Position numbers and translations under genes: made by a program. The notes under the pieces are model-generated. The model searched no databases. It saw nothing but the letters and a program-made list of their open reading frames with translations, and had not been told where the DNA came from. A stretch of 28,070 nucleotides of DNA from SIG701 sp045577175. Its GTDB lineage: Bacteria; Bacillota; Clostridia; Oscillospirales; CAG-272. The stretch is from NCBI GenBank assembly GCA_045577175.1, contig JAZNHT010000041.1, positions 1-28,070 on the forward strand, written 5' to 3'. Of the stretch, positions 15,020 to 22,310 are shown in pieces; within the stretch, counting starts at the first letter, position 1, and each line of letters begins with the position of its first letter.

Positions 15020-16271
15020 ATTTTTCAATCCCGTCCTTCAGGAAGGTAAGATCCTCGTCCCACAGCGCGGTGTTTGCGAGAATCTCGCCGACCGTCGCCG
15101 TTTTCATGAACGCGGTCACCTCCGCGTCGTCGTTCGTCATGTCCGTGCGGTAGAAATCGATCAGCTTCGCAAAGGAGAACAGAAGCGTCTCGGGCATCTT
15201 TCCAAATCGCTTTATGTACTCCAGAATGGACGGCAGGACACGCACCTTGAATTTGCTGACGGAATTGAGCGCGATCGCCGAAAGCATATGGCGGATGTAC
15301 GGATTTGCAAATCTCGTCAGCACGCTGTCCGCGTATTCGATCAGCTCCTCCTTGGGGAGATCGAGCGTCGGGATGATCTCGTCAAATACGCATTTTCTGA
15401 GATGCTCGCGCATCGTCTCGTCCTCCATGCAGGAGCGCACCGTATCCAGCCCCGAAAGGAGCGCATACGGCACAAGCGACGTGTGCGCGCCGTTCAGAAT
15501 CCGCACCTTGCGCGTGCGGTACATCTCCAGCTTATCGGTGACAATGACGTTCAGACCGCACTTGTCAAACGGAATCTCCGCGCACAGATCGGCGTAACCC
15601 TCGATCACCCACAGATGGAAATATTCGGACGTATTGAGCATCTTATCCTCAAAGCCGACATCGATCGTCTCGCCCCTCGGGTATCCCGTATTGATGCGGT
15701 CAACCAGCGTATTGCAGAAGATGTTCCCTTTCTCGATCCACGTTTTGAATCCGTCGCCGAGCTGCCACAGATCGGCGTACTGCAAAACGCACGCTTTCAG
15801 CTTCTCGCCGTTTTTATCGTTCAGCTCGCACGGCAGGAATACAAAGCCCGGCAGACCGAGATCATACCGCCGTTTCAGAAGCTGTGTCAGCTTTCCGGGG
15901 AAGGAATTGGCCGGTCTATCCTCAAATTTGTCATTCGCCGAAAACGCAATGCCCGCCTCCGTTGTATTCGAAATAATAAAACGGAAATCTTTATTTTCGG
16001 CAAGAGCCAAATACGAATCAAAATCGTCATACGGCTTGACACAGCGCGAGATCACGTCGATTTTCTTCGTCTCGACTCCCTCCGCACCGCGGATCACGTG
16101 CGTATAGGTGCATCCCTGCGCGCTCAGAACGTCGCACATGCCCTCTCTGATCGGCTGGATAACAACGACGCTCCCATCAAAATCGGTCTGTTCGTTGACA
16201 ATCTGCAGCATCCAATCGGCAAATCCGCGCAGAAAACCGCCCTCTCCGAATTGCAAAATCTTTTCTTTCAT
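15006..16271 (-). CDS. uxaB: tagaturonate reductase (UxaB, altronate oxidoreductase)
   Basis: This 421-residue member of the polyol-specific long-chain dehydrogenase family reduces tagaturonate to altronate with NADH. The N-terminal nucleotide-binding part starts with ILQFGEGGFLRGF. The catalytic block KVRILNGAHTSLVPYA supplies Lys255, Asn260 and His263. It is shorter than the 483-residue E. coli UxaB, but the key block is intact. The ATG at 16271 has AGGAGA 6 nt upstream. It overlaps uxaA, which catalyses the next step, so the pair forms an operon. Mannonate/fructuronate reductase (UxuB) is the closest alternative, but altronate dehydratase next door favours UxaB. Confidence 0.9.
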   Translation of the reverse strand: MKEKILQFGEGGFLRGFADWMLQIVNEQTDFDGSVVVIQPIREGMCDVLSAQGCTYTHVIRGAEGVETKKIDVISRCVKPYDDFDSYLALAENKDFRFIISNTTEAGIAFSANDKFEDRPANSFPGKLTQLLKRRYDLGLPGFVFLPCELNDKNGEKLKACVLQYADLWQLGDGFKTWIEKGNIFCNTLVDRINTGYPRGETIDVGFEDKMLNTSEYFHLWVIEGYADLCAEIPFDKCGLNVIVTDKLEMYRTRKVRILNGAHTSLVPYALLSGLDTVRSCMEDETMREHLRKCVFDEIIPTLDLPKEELIEYADSVLTRFANPYIRHMLSAIALNSVSKFKVRVLPSILEYIKRFGKMPETLLFSFAKLIDFYRTDMTNDDAEVTAFMKTATVGEILANTALWDEDLTFLKDGIEKYVNQ

Positions 16272-16306
16272 GTGTTCTCTCCTAACGGTATATGGTTTAT
16301 ACCTTC

Positions 16307-16312
16307 ATTATA
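16307..16312 (-). promoter_or_regulatory. -10 element of the uxaB-uxaA promoter
   Basis: TATAAT on the minus strand lies about 36 nt before the uxaB ATG. No acceptable -35 is present at 16-18 bp. The region holds one of the TTCCTTGA repeats instead, as expected for an activator-dependent promoter. Confidence 0.6.
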
Positions 16313-16330
16313 CATCACAAAAACAAAGAT

Positions 16331-16376
16331 TTCCTTGAATATTTTGATTTATGTGCGAAATTCCTTGATTTTTTTG
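16331..16376. promoter_or_regulatory. two direct repeats 30 bp apart, candidate AraC-type sites
   Basis: TTCCTTGAATATTTTG (16331-16346) and TTCCTTGATTTTTTTG (16361-16376) match at 14 of 16 positions and start exactly 30 bp apart, about three helical turns. The first lies over the -35 region of uxaB; the second contains the -35 of the AraC gene. This is a plausible layout for activation of uxaBA and autoregulation of the regulator. Confidence 0.6.
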
Positions 16377-16393
16377 CGGCTCAGTGGTAGAAT
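16365..16393 (+). promoter_or_regulatory. promoter of the AraC-family gene
   Basis: TTGATT (16365-16370) and TAGAAT (16388-16393) have a 17-bp spacer. The -35 is inside the second TTCCTTGA repeat. Confidence 0.6.
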
Positions 16394-16423
16394 GATAGAA
16401 ACGGAAGAAAATTGGAGGGTGAC

Positions 16424-17236
16424 ATGAGGCTGAACGAAATCGAAAGCACACAGCAATTTCTGTTCCACAGCGAAACGGTCACGCACACAGTAAGCGATGT
16501 AACAATCCGCAAGCACCGTCACGATATACTGGAGGTATACTTTATCACGGACGGCTCGTGCCGCTATTTCATTGACAGCAAATGCTACGAACTGCTGCCC
16601 GGCGATCTTGTCATTATTCCGTCCGGTGTTCCGCACAACACAGAGTACAGGCACACAAGTCACACCAGAAAACTGCTCTACTGTCCGTCGAGATACATTC
16701 CTGCCGCGGTACGTCCGATGCTTTCATCCATGATGTATCTGTACCGCAACCCATCCCTCACCGAAGATGTAGGCGAGCTTTTTTCACGGATCGAAAAAGA
16801 GTACTCAAGCGGTGACACGTTCAGCGAGGAAATGATTCTGTCGTACACGCATATGCTGTTTTTTCTGCTCGCCCGCAACGTCAACACCTGTTCCCCTGTC
16901 AAAACGGGAAACGAATACATCGAAGGTGCCGCCGCATACCTGCGCGAGCATTTTGCAGCACCGATTTCCCTTCGTGAGATTGCTAAAATGCACTCGCTCA
17001 GTCCCGCGCATTTCTCGCGCACATTCAAAAAAGAGACCGGCTTCAGCTTCTGCGAATATGTAAATCTGCTCCGCTTACAGAAGGCGGAAGCGCTTCTGAA
17101 GGAGAAGCCGACCGCCTCCGTCACGGAGATCGCCTCGGAATGCGGCTTCAACGACAGCAATTATTTCTCCTTGAAATTCAAGCAGATGTACGGCGTATCT
17201 CCGAAGAAAGTCCAACTGGACGCAAAGCACAAATAA
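16424..17236 (+). CDS. AraC-family regulator of hexuronate genes
   Basis: This 270-residue regulator has an N-terminal cupin-like ligand domain (about 10-135; HRHDILEVYFITDG and LLPGDLVIIPSGVPH are typical cupin strands) and a C-terminal AraC double helix-turn-helix (about 170-268; LREIAKMHSLSPAHFSRTFK and VTEIASECGFNDSNYFSLKF). The ATG at 16424 has GGAGG 5 nt upstream; a TTG at 16412 would lie ahead of the ribosome site. It is divergent from uxaB-uxaA and shares a 150-bp intergenic region containing two direct repeats, so control of galacturonate catabolism by a sugar-acid ligand is the natural inference. A strong terminator follows. Confidence 0.9.
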   Translation: MRLNEIESTQQFLFHSETVTHTVSDVTIRKHRHDILEVYFITDGSCRYFIDSKCYELLPGDLVIIPSGVPHNTEYRHTSHTRKLLYCPSRYIPAAVRPMLSSMMYLYRNPSLTEDVGELFSRIEKEYSSGDTFSEEMILSYTHMLFFLLARNVNTCSPVKTGNEYIEGAAAYLREHFAAPISLREIAKMHSLSPAHFSRTFKKETGFSFCEYVNLLRLQKAEALLKEKPTASVTEIASECGFNDSNYFSLKFKQMYGVSPKKVQLDAKHK

Positions 17237-17265
17237 AGGCTTCCGGTACCCTCGGAAGCCTTTTT
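17237..17265. terminator. bidirectional terminator between AraC and HAAS genes
   Basis: The 9-bp stem AGGCTTCCG/CGGAAGCCT with a 7-nt loop has T runs on the plus side and A runs on the other, so it can serve both converging genes. Confidence 0.88.
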
Positions 17266-17267
17266 CT

Positions 17268-18269
17268 TTATGCCCGTCCTTTCAGCCGTATTCCCTCGAG
17301 ATACGACAGAAAAGAAGAGGCAGACCAAATATGCATACCGCAGAATTTTTCTCCTCCCCCCGAAGGACGCTCTCTGCCGTTTTCCACTACAGCAACAGAC
17401 ATCGGGATCGGACTCAGCATCAGAATACGCACGTTTTCGCGATCCGCCCGTTCATAGGATTCCCAATCGATTCGCGGCATCAGATGCATCCCCTTCGGGA
17501 GACTTCTTTCCAGATTTGTAAACATAATGGGAACGTGGTCCATATTTTGCGGAATAAACGCCCACAGATTCATTCCGGCTCCGGGGCCGGGATATGTGAT
17601 AACGAGAGAAAACCCGATGTTATCTTCATAGCTGTACAGCCCGTTGTCCAAAAGCCGCAGCGTCTTTTTCTTTCGCACCGTCGCCCACAAATTGATGATG
17701 TATCGCACCTTCCCCGTATCGAGCGTCAGCTCCGGCACGGCCGTTTTGAAAAACAGCGATTTGCAGATGCTCCCGTTTTTTGTCAGCGTAAATCCGTTCG
17801 CCTTGGCATGCGTGCGCAGCTTCCGATACGCCTGCATCCGAACCTTTATCCCGTAAAAAAACCTTCGCATCCAATACACACCGAGTACAGCGCCCACAAT
17901 CAACGCAATCTCGCCGAGGAATACATACCATGTCCGAAACGTGCGGTTGTCAATCCAGAAATACGAGGACAGCACCGCCAAAACCGCGATCGCATACAGC
18001 GGCACGCGGATGAGCGTAGGCAGTCTGTCTTTGTTGTGGACAACGCGCAGAAGCTCCCCGATCTTCGTTTCGTCGCCAAGCTCCTCGCGCGCAAAAGTGA
18101 ACGCCTCCGCTTCCGTCATACCGCCGAGCATCAGCTCCGTCATCCTGTCCTCGATGTGCTCCGCGTATTCTTTCCGCACCTCTTTCCGACGGCGGCGCGA
18201 ACGGACGGAGCGTGTGATCCGCGCCGTATACCGATCGATCTCCTCACGGACGCAGAACTTCTCCTCCAT
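17268..18269 (-). CDS. HAAS-domain membrane protein, partner of PadR
   Basis: This 333-residue protein has an N-terminal helical domain (about 1-75; RRRKEVRKEYAEHIEDRM and MTEAEAFTFAREELGD) of the HAAS/DUF1700 type, which commonly accompanies PadR regulators. Two membrane helices follow (about 82-104 and 112-138), then a cytosolic or extracytosolic domain of about 190 residues that I do not recognise. The ATG at 18269 is 1 bp after the padR stop with a GGGGAG site inside padR, so the two are co-translated. HAAS proteins are thought to modulate PadR or relay membrane signals. The C-terminal domain has a conserved-looking LITYPGPGAGMNLWAF-like stretch, but its role is unknown. Confidence 0.78.
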   Translation of the reverse strand: MEEKFCVREEIDRYTARITRSVRSRRRRKEVRKEYAEHIEDRMTELMLGGMTEAEAFTFAREELGDETKIGELLRVVHNKDRLPTLIRVPLYAIAVLAVLSSYFWIDNRTFRTWYVFLGEIALIVGAVLGVYWMRRFFYGIKVRMQAYRKLRTHAKANGFTLTKNGSICKSLFFKTAVPELTLDTGKVRYIINLWATVRKKKTLRLLDNGLYSYEDNIGFSLVITYPGPGAGMNLWAFIPQNMDHVPIMFTNLERSLPKGMHLMPRIDWESYERADRENVRILMLSPIPMSVAVVENGRERPSGGGEKFCGMHIWSASSFLSYLEGIRLKGRA

Positions 18270-18270
18270 G

Positions 18271-18600
18271 TCACTCCCCCTCCAGAACACGATCGACCGA
18301 ATCGGAAAAGAGCCTCCATTCGCTCACCTTCTCGGCAAGATATACCCTCCCCTGCGCTGTGATGCGGTAATATTTCCGCTCTCTGCCGCCTTCCGTTTCC
18401 TTACGGTAAGATTCAATGATCCCCTCTTTTTCCAAGGTGTGCAGAATCGGGTACATCGTCCCCTCGTTCAGCTTGAACAGACCGTCCGATCGCGCAGTGA
18501 GCGTCTGCGCAATCCGATAGCCGTATGAGTCCTCCTCACCGATCACCTTCAGAATCAGAATCGCCGTAGAGCCTTTGAGCAGTTCTTTGCTGATTTTCAT
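18271..18600 (-). CDS. PadR-family transcriptional regulator
   Basis: This 109-residue winged-helix regulator matches the short PadR subfamily: KELLKGSTAILILKVIGEEDSYGYRIAQ at the start (positions about 4-31), then FKLNEGTMYPILHTLEKEGII (recognition helix and turn), EGGRERKYYRITAQG (wing) and a short C-terminal helix for dimerisation. The ATG at 18600 has GGAGG 6 nt upstream; longer in-frame versions would run into the operator. It sits directly before a HAAS-domain membrane protein gene, a common pairing. Its own promoter carries two overlapping inverted repeats, so autorepression is likely. The inducing signal is unknown, possibly envelope stress or an antimicrobial. Confidence 0.92.
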   Translation of the reverse strand: MKISKELLKGSTAILILKVIGEEDSYGYRIAQTLTARSDGLFKLNEGTMYPILHTLEKEGIIESYRKETEGGRERKYYRITAQGRVYLAEKVSEWRLFSDSVDRVLEGE

Positions 18601-18615
18601 AAACGCCTCCGTTTG

Positions 18616-18648
18616 CATAGATTTGTTATACATTGTTTATCTATGTAT
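18616..18648. promoter_or_regulatory. candidate PadR operator (two overlapping inverted repeats)
   Basis: ATACAT-N9-ATGTAT (18628-18648) resembles the ATGT/ACAT palindromes of PadR-family sites. It overlaps CATAGAT-N16-ATCTATG (18616-18645). Both lie between the -10 and the padR ribosome site. Confidence 0.65.
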
Positions 18649-18677
18649 AGTATAGCAGAAAAATCCGCCCGTGTCAA
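18649..18677 (-). promoter_or_regulatory. consensus promoter of padR
   Basis: On the minus strand TTGACA (18672-18677) and TATACT (18649-18654) have a 17-bp spacer. The -35 falls in the loop of the terminator hairpin of the gene upstream. Confidence 0.85.
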
Positions 18678-18688
18678 GAGCGGATTTT
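18660..18688 (-). terminator. terminator of the YgjV-like gene
   Basis: The 9-bp stem AAAATCCGC (18660-18668) with GCGGATTTT (18680-18688) and an 11-nt loop is flanked by T runs on the minus strand, 21 bp after the stop codon. Confidence 0.75.
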
Positions 18689-18709
18689 GAATTTTTTCGA
18701 AGAAAACCG

Positions 18710-19234
18710 TTATGCTTTCTCCTCCCGTGCGCCGCGCACGTCAAATTTGTAAATCGCAATCAAAATCGAGACGAGGGAGAGCGTGTCGCCGATCATCGCC
18801 TCCCAGCCGCCGACCGTGATATTATAGATCACCCATAAAACGCACGACGGCAGAGTGATAAAGCGAAGCAGGCGCTCGTTTTTCATCCCGTAAGAGACGG
18901 TGGTAATCACCTTTGCCAGAATCGGGAGAAGCGACAGCCAGCCGCTCCACGAATATACGCCGAGACCGATCATGAGCGCGGAAAACACCAAAATGACGGG
19001 CAGAGTGGATTTTTTCTTCTCGACCAGCTTATAAAACAGGAAATTCCGACCGCCGGACAGAAGATCGAGCCATGCGCCCGTGTACGCCTCGGGACCGATC
19101 AGAAAATACTGCACGGCAAAGAGAATCTCCGATGCCATTTTGCAAAGCACAATATTCTTGTGCCGCTTGAACTGAAACGGAATGATGCACAAAACCAGTG
19201 CGATAATCCCGACCGAGCGAATCAGAACCGGCAT
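18710..19234 (-). CDS. YgjV-family inner membrane protein
   Basis: This 174-residue protein with about six hydrophobic segments resembles the YgjV family. The N-terminal region reads VGIIALVLCIIPFQFKRHKN, followed by ASEILFAVQYFLIG, AYTGAWLDLLSGGRNFLFYK and a final helix VSILIAIYKFD. The function of the family is not known. The ATG at 19234 has GGGAGG 5 nt upstream and its own promoter. The C-terminal tail (VRGAREEKA) is charged and probably cytoplasmic. Nothing in the neighbourhood suggests a substrate. Confidence 0.78.
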   Translation of the reverse strand: MPVLIRSVGIIALVLCIIPFQFKRHKNIVLCKMASEILFAVQYFLIGPEAYTGAWLDLLSGGRNFLFYKLVEKKKSTLPVILVFSALMIGLGVYSWSGWLSLLPILAKVITTVSYGMKNERLLRFITLPSCVLWVIYNITVGGWEAMIGDTLSLVSILIAIYKFDVRGAREEKA

Positions 19235-19263
19235 AGCATCCTCCCTGAAAAAATTCTGTATCC

Positions 19264-19292
19264 AGTATAGCACAACATCGCCTTTTTTGCAA
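19264..19292 (-). promoter_or_regulatory. promoter of the YgjV-like gene
   Basis: On the minus strand TTGCAA (19287-19292) and TATACT (19264-19269) have a 17-bp spacer, with TGC before the -10. Confidence 0.82.
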
Positions 19293-19314
19293 GGGATTAT
19301 TTACAATCCGCCCC

Positions 19315-19343
19315 TTGACTGCACGGCAAGCGTCCTGTATAAT
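19315..19343 (+). promoter_or_regulatory. promoter of the metallophosphoesterase gene
   Basis: TTGACT (19315-19320) and TATAAT (19338-19343) have a 17-bp spacer, 30 bp before the ATG. It is divergent from the YgjV promoter. Confidence 0.85.
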
Positions 19344-19373
19344 AAAATAAAGACAACTATTTCGGGAGGCGGC

Positions 19374-20075
19374 ATGGTTTACGTTGTATCCGATCTGCAC
19401 GGGCAATATGACAAATACCGTGCGATCCTTGAAAAGATCGCGTTTTCGGACGCAGACGAGCTGTACGTGCTCGGAGACGTGGTCGATCGCGGAGAGGGCT
19501 CCGCTGAGATTCTGACGGACATGAGTATGCGCGCTAACGTTTTCCCGATCATGGGCAATCACGATCTGACAGCGGCAATCCTTCTGAAAAAGCTGTGTGT
19601 AGAGATTACCGAAGAAAATTACGAAAACCACCTGACGCCCGAGCTTCTGAAAATTCTCGCGATGTGGCAGATGGACGGCGGACAAGCCACGCTTGATTCC
19701 TTCAAAAAGCTCCCTGCCGAGGAAAGAGAAGCACTGATTGAATATCTGGAGGAGTTCTCTCCGTATGAAGCGCTGACGGTAGGGAAAAACCGATTCGTGC
19801 TCGTCCACGGCGGCATCCCGTTTGACAAGCGATCCGTGCCGCTTACCGAGCAGTCCGTGCACGAGATGGTGATTACGCGTCCCGATTACGGTTTGCGGTA
19901 TTTCGAAAACACGTTTCTGGTGACGGGACACACGCCGACCTTGCACATCGGTACACAGTACCGCGGGCGCATCTACCGCAAAAACGGGCATATCGCCGTT
20001 GACTGCGGTGCCGGCTTCGGTTTGCCGCTCGGATGCATCCGATTGGATGATTTCGAGGAATTTTATGTAGAGTAA
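19374..20075 (+). CDS. metallophosphoesterase, bacterial Ser/Thr phosphatase or Ap4A-hydrolase type
   Basis: This 233-residue calcineurin-like phosphoesterase has all metal-binding motifs of the family: SDLHGQY (Asp7, His9), GDVVDRG (Asp35, with Asp38 and Arg39), GNHD (Asn62, His63), VHGGIPF and GHTPT. The small size and HGQY/VDRG spelling match bacterial PPP-type phosphatases (PrpA/PrpE or symmetrical Ap4A hydrolase relatives). The real substrate, phosphoprotein or dinucleotide, cannot be told. The ATG at 19374 has GGGAGG 4 nt upstream and a consensus promoter. The frame is open further upstream, but that part overlaps the divergent gene. It is transcribed alone. Confidence 0.9.
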   Translation: MVYVVSDLHGQYDKYRAILEKIAFSDADELYVLGDVVDRGEGSAEILTDMSMRANVFPIMGNHDLTAAILLKKLCVEITEENYENHLTPELLKILAMWQMDGGQATLDSFKKLPAEEREALIEYLEEFSPYEALTVGKNRFVLVHGGIPFDKRSVPLTEQSVHEMVITRPDYGLRYFENTFLVTGHTPTLHIGTQYRGRIYRKNGHIAVDCGAGFGLPLGCIRLDDFEEFYVE

Positions 20076-20175
20076 CCGCCCGTCTCACTTTTGCGGAACT
20101 TTTTCCGCTTTGCATCGTCAGTTATTTTGAAACAATCCTCCGGGCACGGGGGAGATCAAAAAAGGAGATACGGAT

Positions 20176-20988
20176 ATGAAAAAACGGTTGATCGCACTTC
20201 TCACGCTGGCACTTCTTCTCTTCGCGTCCGGCTGTAAGGATACGCCGCCGGAGATTCCGGACGAGTCCGGCACGGACATCAGTGCCGACGGCGGCACCGA
20301 AGCGGATACCGGCACCGAAACGGACGAAACAGAGCCGACGCAGACGGATACACAAGCGCCTGCGACTTCGCCGGCTGACACCGAGCCTGTCCCCCCGGTA
20401 GAGTCCACGCCGCTGAAAGAGACTCCGTATAAGCTGAAAGTCACGCGCCCGGATCTGATGATTTACAAGGAGCCGGGATATGATTACCAATCGGTCGGCA
20501 CGCTTGTAGACATCGGACTGTACACCATTGTGGAAGAAAAGATCGATAATGAAGGAATCAAATGGGGCAAGCTGAAATCCGGCATCGGCTGGATCGATCT
20601 GGACAAGGCGGAAACGGCCGCAGGCATGATCCCCATCACAATGGAAATCGTGCGCGCGGCACAGACAGAATCCATGGACTGCCACTTACATATCGTCGAA
20701 GAAGCAACGCACACGAGATACCTTTTGTTTGAAGCGTATGAGCCTCTCAGGGACATCCGCTTTTGCTCTATGGATTTGGTCGAGGACAGCTTCCAGCCGG
20801 GCGAGGTGATCTTCACGCTGGACGAGCTGAAGCCCGGAAAGCCGATGGTGATCGGTGTGGTATTCCACGGCGATTTCACCACGTTCGGTCTCACCTTCAC
20901 ATGTGACGGCGGACACGAGGCATCCTACCGCATCTACGAAAGCGGCAGAAACGGCTCTGTTGAAATGCAGGAATACCCGATGCAGTAA
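20176..20988 (+). CDS. lipoprotein with SH3-like domain
   Basis: This 270-residue predicted lipoprotein has lipobox ASGC with Cys20. A Thr/Asp/Glu/Pro-rich linker runs over about 21-82. A bacterial SH3-type segment follows (about 86-147; LMIYKEPGYDYQSVGTL and IKWGKLKSGIGWIDLDK), as found in cell-wall-targeted proteins. The last 120 residues are beta-rich and unrecognised, containing FHGDFTTFGLTFTCDGG. The ATG has AGGAG 8 nt upstream. It is transcribed alone; a bidirectional terminator follows. A role at the cell surface is likely, but no ligand is apparent. The linker resembles that of the duplicated-domain lipoprotein at 8548. Confidence 0.8.
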   Translation: MKKRLIALLTLALLLFASGCKDTPPEIPDESGTDISADGGTEADTGTETDETEPTQTDTQAPATSPADTEPVPPVESTPLKETPYKLKVTRPDLMIYKEPGYDYQSVGTLVDIGLYTIVEEKIDNEGIKWGKLKSGIGWIDLDKAETAAGMIPITMEIVRAAQTESMDCHLHIVEEATHTRYLLFEAYEPLRDIRFCSMDLVEDSFQPGEVIFTLDELKPGKPMVIGVVFHGDFTTFGLTFTCDGGHEASYRIYESGRNGSVEMQEYPMQ

Positions 20989-20993
20989 AATGA

Positions 20994-21020
20994 AAAACCA
21001 CCCGTAAGGGTGGTTTTTTG
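20994..21020. terminator. bidirectional terminator between lipoprotein and YidD-like genes
   Basis: The 10-bp stem AAAACCACCC/GGGTGGTTTT with loop GTAA has T runs on both strands. A second hairpin, GGAAGCG/CGCTTCC, lies at about 21023-21044, next to the stop of the minus-strand gene. Confidence 0.9.
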
Positions 21021-21043
21021 GCGGAAGCGGTCCCCATCGCTTC

Positions 21044-21565
21044 CTAATGCCATTTGAACGTATTCAACCTTTCCGCCGGGAAATCAAGCTTATACTCTTC
21101 CCCGTTGCAGGTAACGTACAATCTCTTTCGGATTTTCAAAAGTGCCCACACAAGCGGAAACACGTTTTTCAAAGAAAGAATCGCATATCCACTGCACGAT
21201 GGAATACATTTACAGGTACGCCTGACCTCCGCCGAAGCATAACTCTGATAACACCGTACCAGCTTTATGAGAAAAAAGCGGCCGTATGTCTCCAAAACCA
21301 GCGTGAAAAGGATACCGGCGAGAAGAACTTTATACCCCCATAAAAGCCGTACCGCAAGGGGGAACACCACAGACACCGCAATCAGCAACAGAAACACGAC
21401 GAACAGCACCCACACATGCCATTTCTTCGTTTTCGGCCGCACGATCTCTCTGGACGTTACATATTTCTCCAGAATCTTCTGCCGTCTGTATTCTTCCCGA
21501 ATATCCTTTATATCGGCGCAAGGATGCGCTGATTTATTTACCGCTTGTCTGCCAGCGAAATGCAT
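21044..21565 (-). CDS. YidD-like membrane protein with N-terminal membrane extension
   Basis: This 173-residue protein has two strongly hydrophobic helices (about 49-75 and 79-98). Its C-terminal half carries the signature of YidD, the membrane protein insertion efficiency factor: KLVRCYQSYASAEVRRTCKC, then IPSCSGYAILSLKN. The C-x-P-x-CSxYA core is intact. Classical YidD is only about 70-85 residues, has no separate membrane helices and ends in a HPGG...DPVP motif, which is absent here. It is therefore a divergent, extended relative and its role is uncertain. The ATG lies 28 bp inside the upstream TPR gene, with GAAGAAGG before it, so the pair is translationally coupled. Confidence 0.72.
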   Translation of the reverse strand: MHFAGRQAVNKSAHPCADIKDIREEYRRQKILEKYVTSREIVRPKTKKWHVWVLFVVFLLLIAVSVVFPLAVRLLWGYKVLLAGILFTLVLETYGRFFLIKLVRCYQSYASAEVRRTCKCIPSCSGYAILSLKNVFPLVWALLKIRKRLYVTCNGEEYKLDFPAERLNTFKWH

Positions 21566-22188
21566 CCGGCCTTCTTCGGCATCTCATAGGAGGGCTCGAC
21601 CTTTTTGATTTTCTCGGCATATGCCTCGGCATCGCCCTTGACAGCCCAAGCGTACCACTTCTGGGAAAGAGTTACGTATTCTTTCCATGCAAGAACAGCG
21701 ATAGCCATCGCTTCCGGCTGTCCGTTGTACATACTCTCAATCTGATCGCCGAGATTTTTCAAGGTCTGCATACCTTCTTTGGAACACGAAGTAATCGCAC
21801 TCGCCTTAAACACTTCTACATACGAATCGCCGACTTTCTGTTCGTGATTCTTTTTATTCATGTATCTGTTTTCCGACCACGTTTCCGGCACGAAGTTTTC
21901 CACGATCGCCTTCAGCAGACTCATCTGCTCATTCATCGGAGCATTCGAATTTTTAATCAACTTGACCGAGCCGCTCACAACCGTGCAGAGATTGGAAAAT
22001 CTCTTCGGCAGCTCGCCGTTTGTTCCCTCATACAAGCAATAATAGCTGTAGAAGTATTTTGCTTCCGCGCTCTGCGGATCCTCCTCGCGTACCTTTCCGT
22101 AGTACAGCTTTGCATCCTCAGAGTTACCCTCCTCTCTTGCCGTTCTCGCCAACTGCAAAAATTTACTCAGTTCGACATTCTCAGACAT
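21538..22188 (-). CDS. TPR-like protein coupled to the YidD-like gene
   Basis: This 216-residue soluble protein has a tetratricopeptide-like start (about 1-45; FLQLARTAREEGNSEDAKLYYGKVREEDPQSAEAKYFYSYY as two helices of a TPR and the start of the next, cited here as a landmark). The rest is helical and unrecognised. No signal peptide or membrane helix is seen. The ATG at 22188 has GGAGG 9 nt upstream. A perfect promoter carries three phased 10-bp repeats, and a divergent ribbon-helix-helix gene lies beyond. The gene overlaps the YidD-like gene by 28 bp. It may be an adaptor for the membrane protein, but that is inference from coupling only. Confidence 0.7.
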   Translation of the reverse strand: MSENVELSKFLQLARTAREEGNSEDAKLYYGKVREEDPQSAEAKYFYSYYCLYEGTNGELPKRFSNLCTVVSGSVKLIKNSNAPMNEQMSLLKAIVENFVPETWSENRYMNKKNHEQKVGDSYVEVFKASAITSCSKEGMQTLKNLGDQIESMYNGQPEAMAIAVLAWKEYVTLSQKWYAWAVKGDAEAYAEKIKKVEPSYEMPKKAGCISLADKR

Positions 22189-22211
22189 AATGACAATCCT
22201 CCACTTATATT

Positions 22212-22221
22212 TTGTCGACAA
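22212..22221. repeat. palindrome in the TPR operon leader
   Basis: TTGTCGACAA is a perfect 10-bp palindrome, followed on the plus strand by CCGACAA, so the half-site TTGTCG occurs twice close together on the minus strand. It lies between promoter and ribosome site. Confidence 0.45.
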
Positions 22222-22227
22222 CCGACA

Positions 22228-22257
22228 ATCCTATTATATCCTACTTTATCCTACTTG
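22228..22257. repeat. three tandem 10-bp repeats over the TPR promoter
   Basis: ATCCTATTAT, ATCCTACTTT and ATCCTACTTG follow each other without gaps, exactly one helical turn apart. They cover the -10, the spacer and the first bases of the -35 of the minus-strand promoter. Candidate operator; see findings. Confidence 0.7.
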
Positions 22258-22261
22258 TCAA
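22233..22261 (-). promoter_or_regulatory. consensus promoter of the TPR-YidD-like operon
   Basis: On the minus strand TTGACA (22256-22261) and TATAAT (22233-22238) are separated by exactly 17 bp. Confidence 0.88.
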
Positions 22262-22278
22262 TACTTTTCGCAAATTAA

Positions 22279-22287
22279 TGGTATAAT
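22279..22287 (+). promoter_or_regulatory. extended -10 promoter of the RHH gene
   Basis: TGGTATAAT is an extended -10 about 24 nt before the TTG start. There is no clear -35; that region overlaps the -35 of the divergent operon. Confidence 0.6.
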
Positions 22288-22310
22288 AGTAAAAAAAGAG
22301 GAGCAATGTT

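Noticed and set aside
14691..16427. 578-codon plus-strand frame opposite uxaB
   Set aside because: It spans the 3' part of one gene, all of another and the intergenic repeats; its composition is non-protein-like.
20076..20175. GCGGAA/TTCCGC stem after the metallophosphoesterase as terminator
   Set aside because: Only 6 bp with a weak T tail; too weak to list as a feature.
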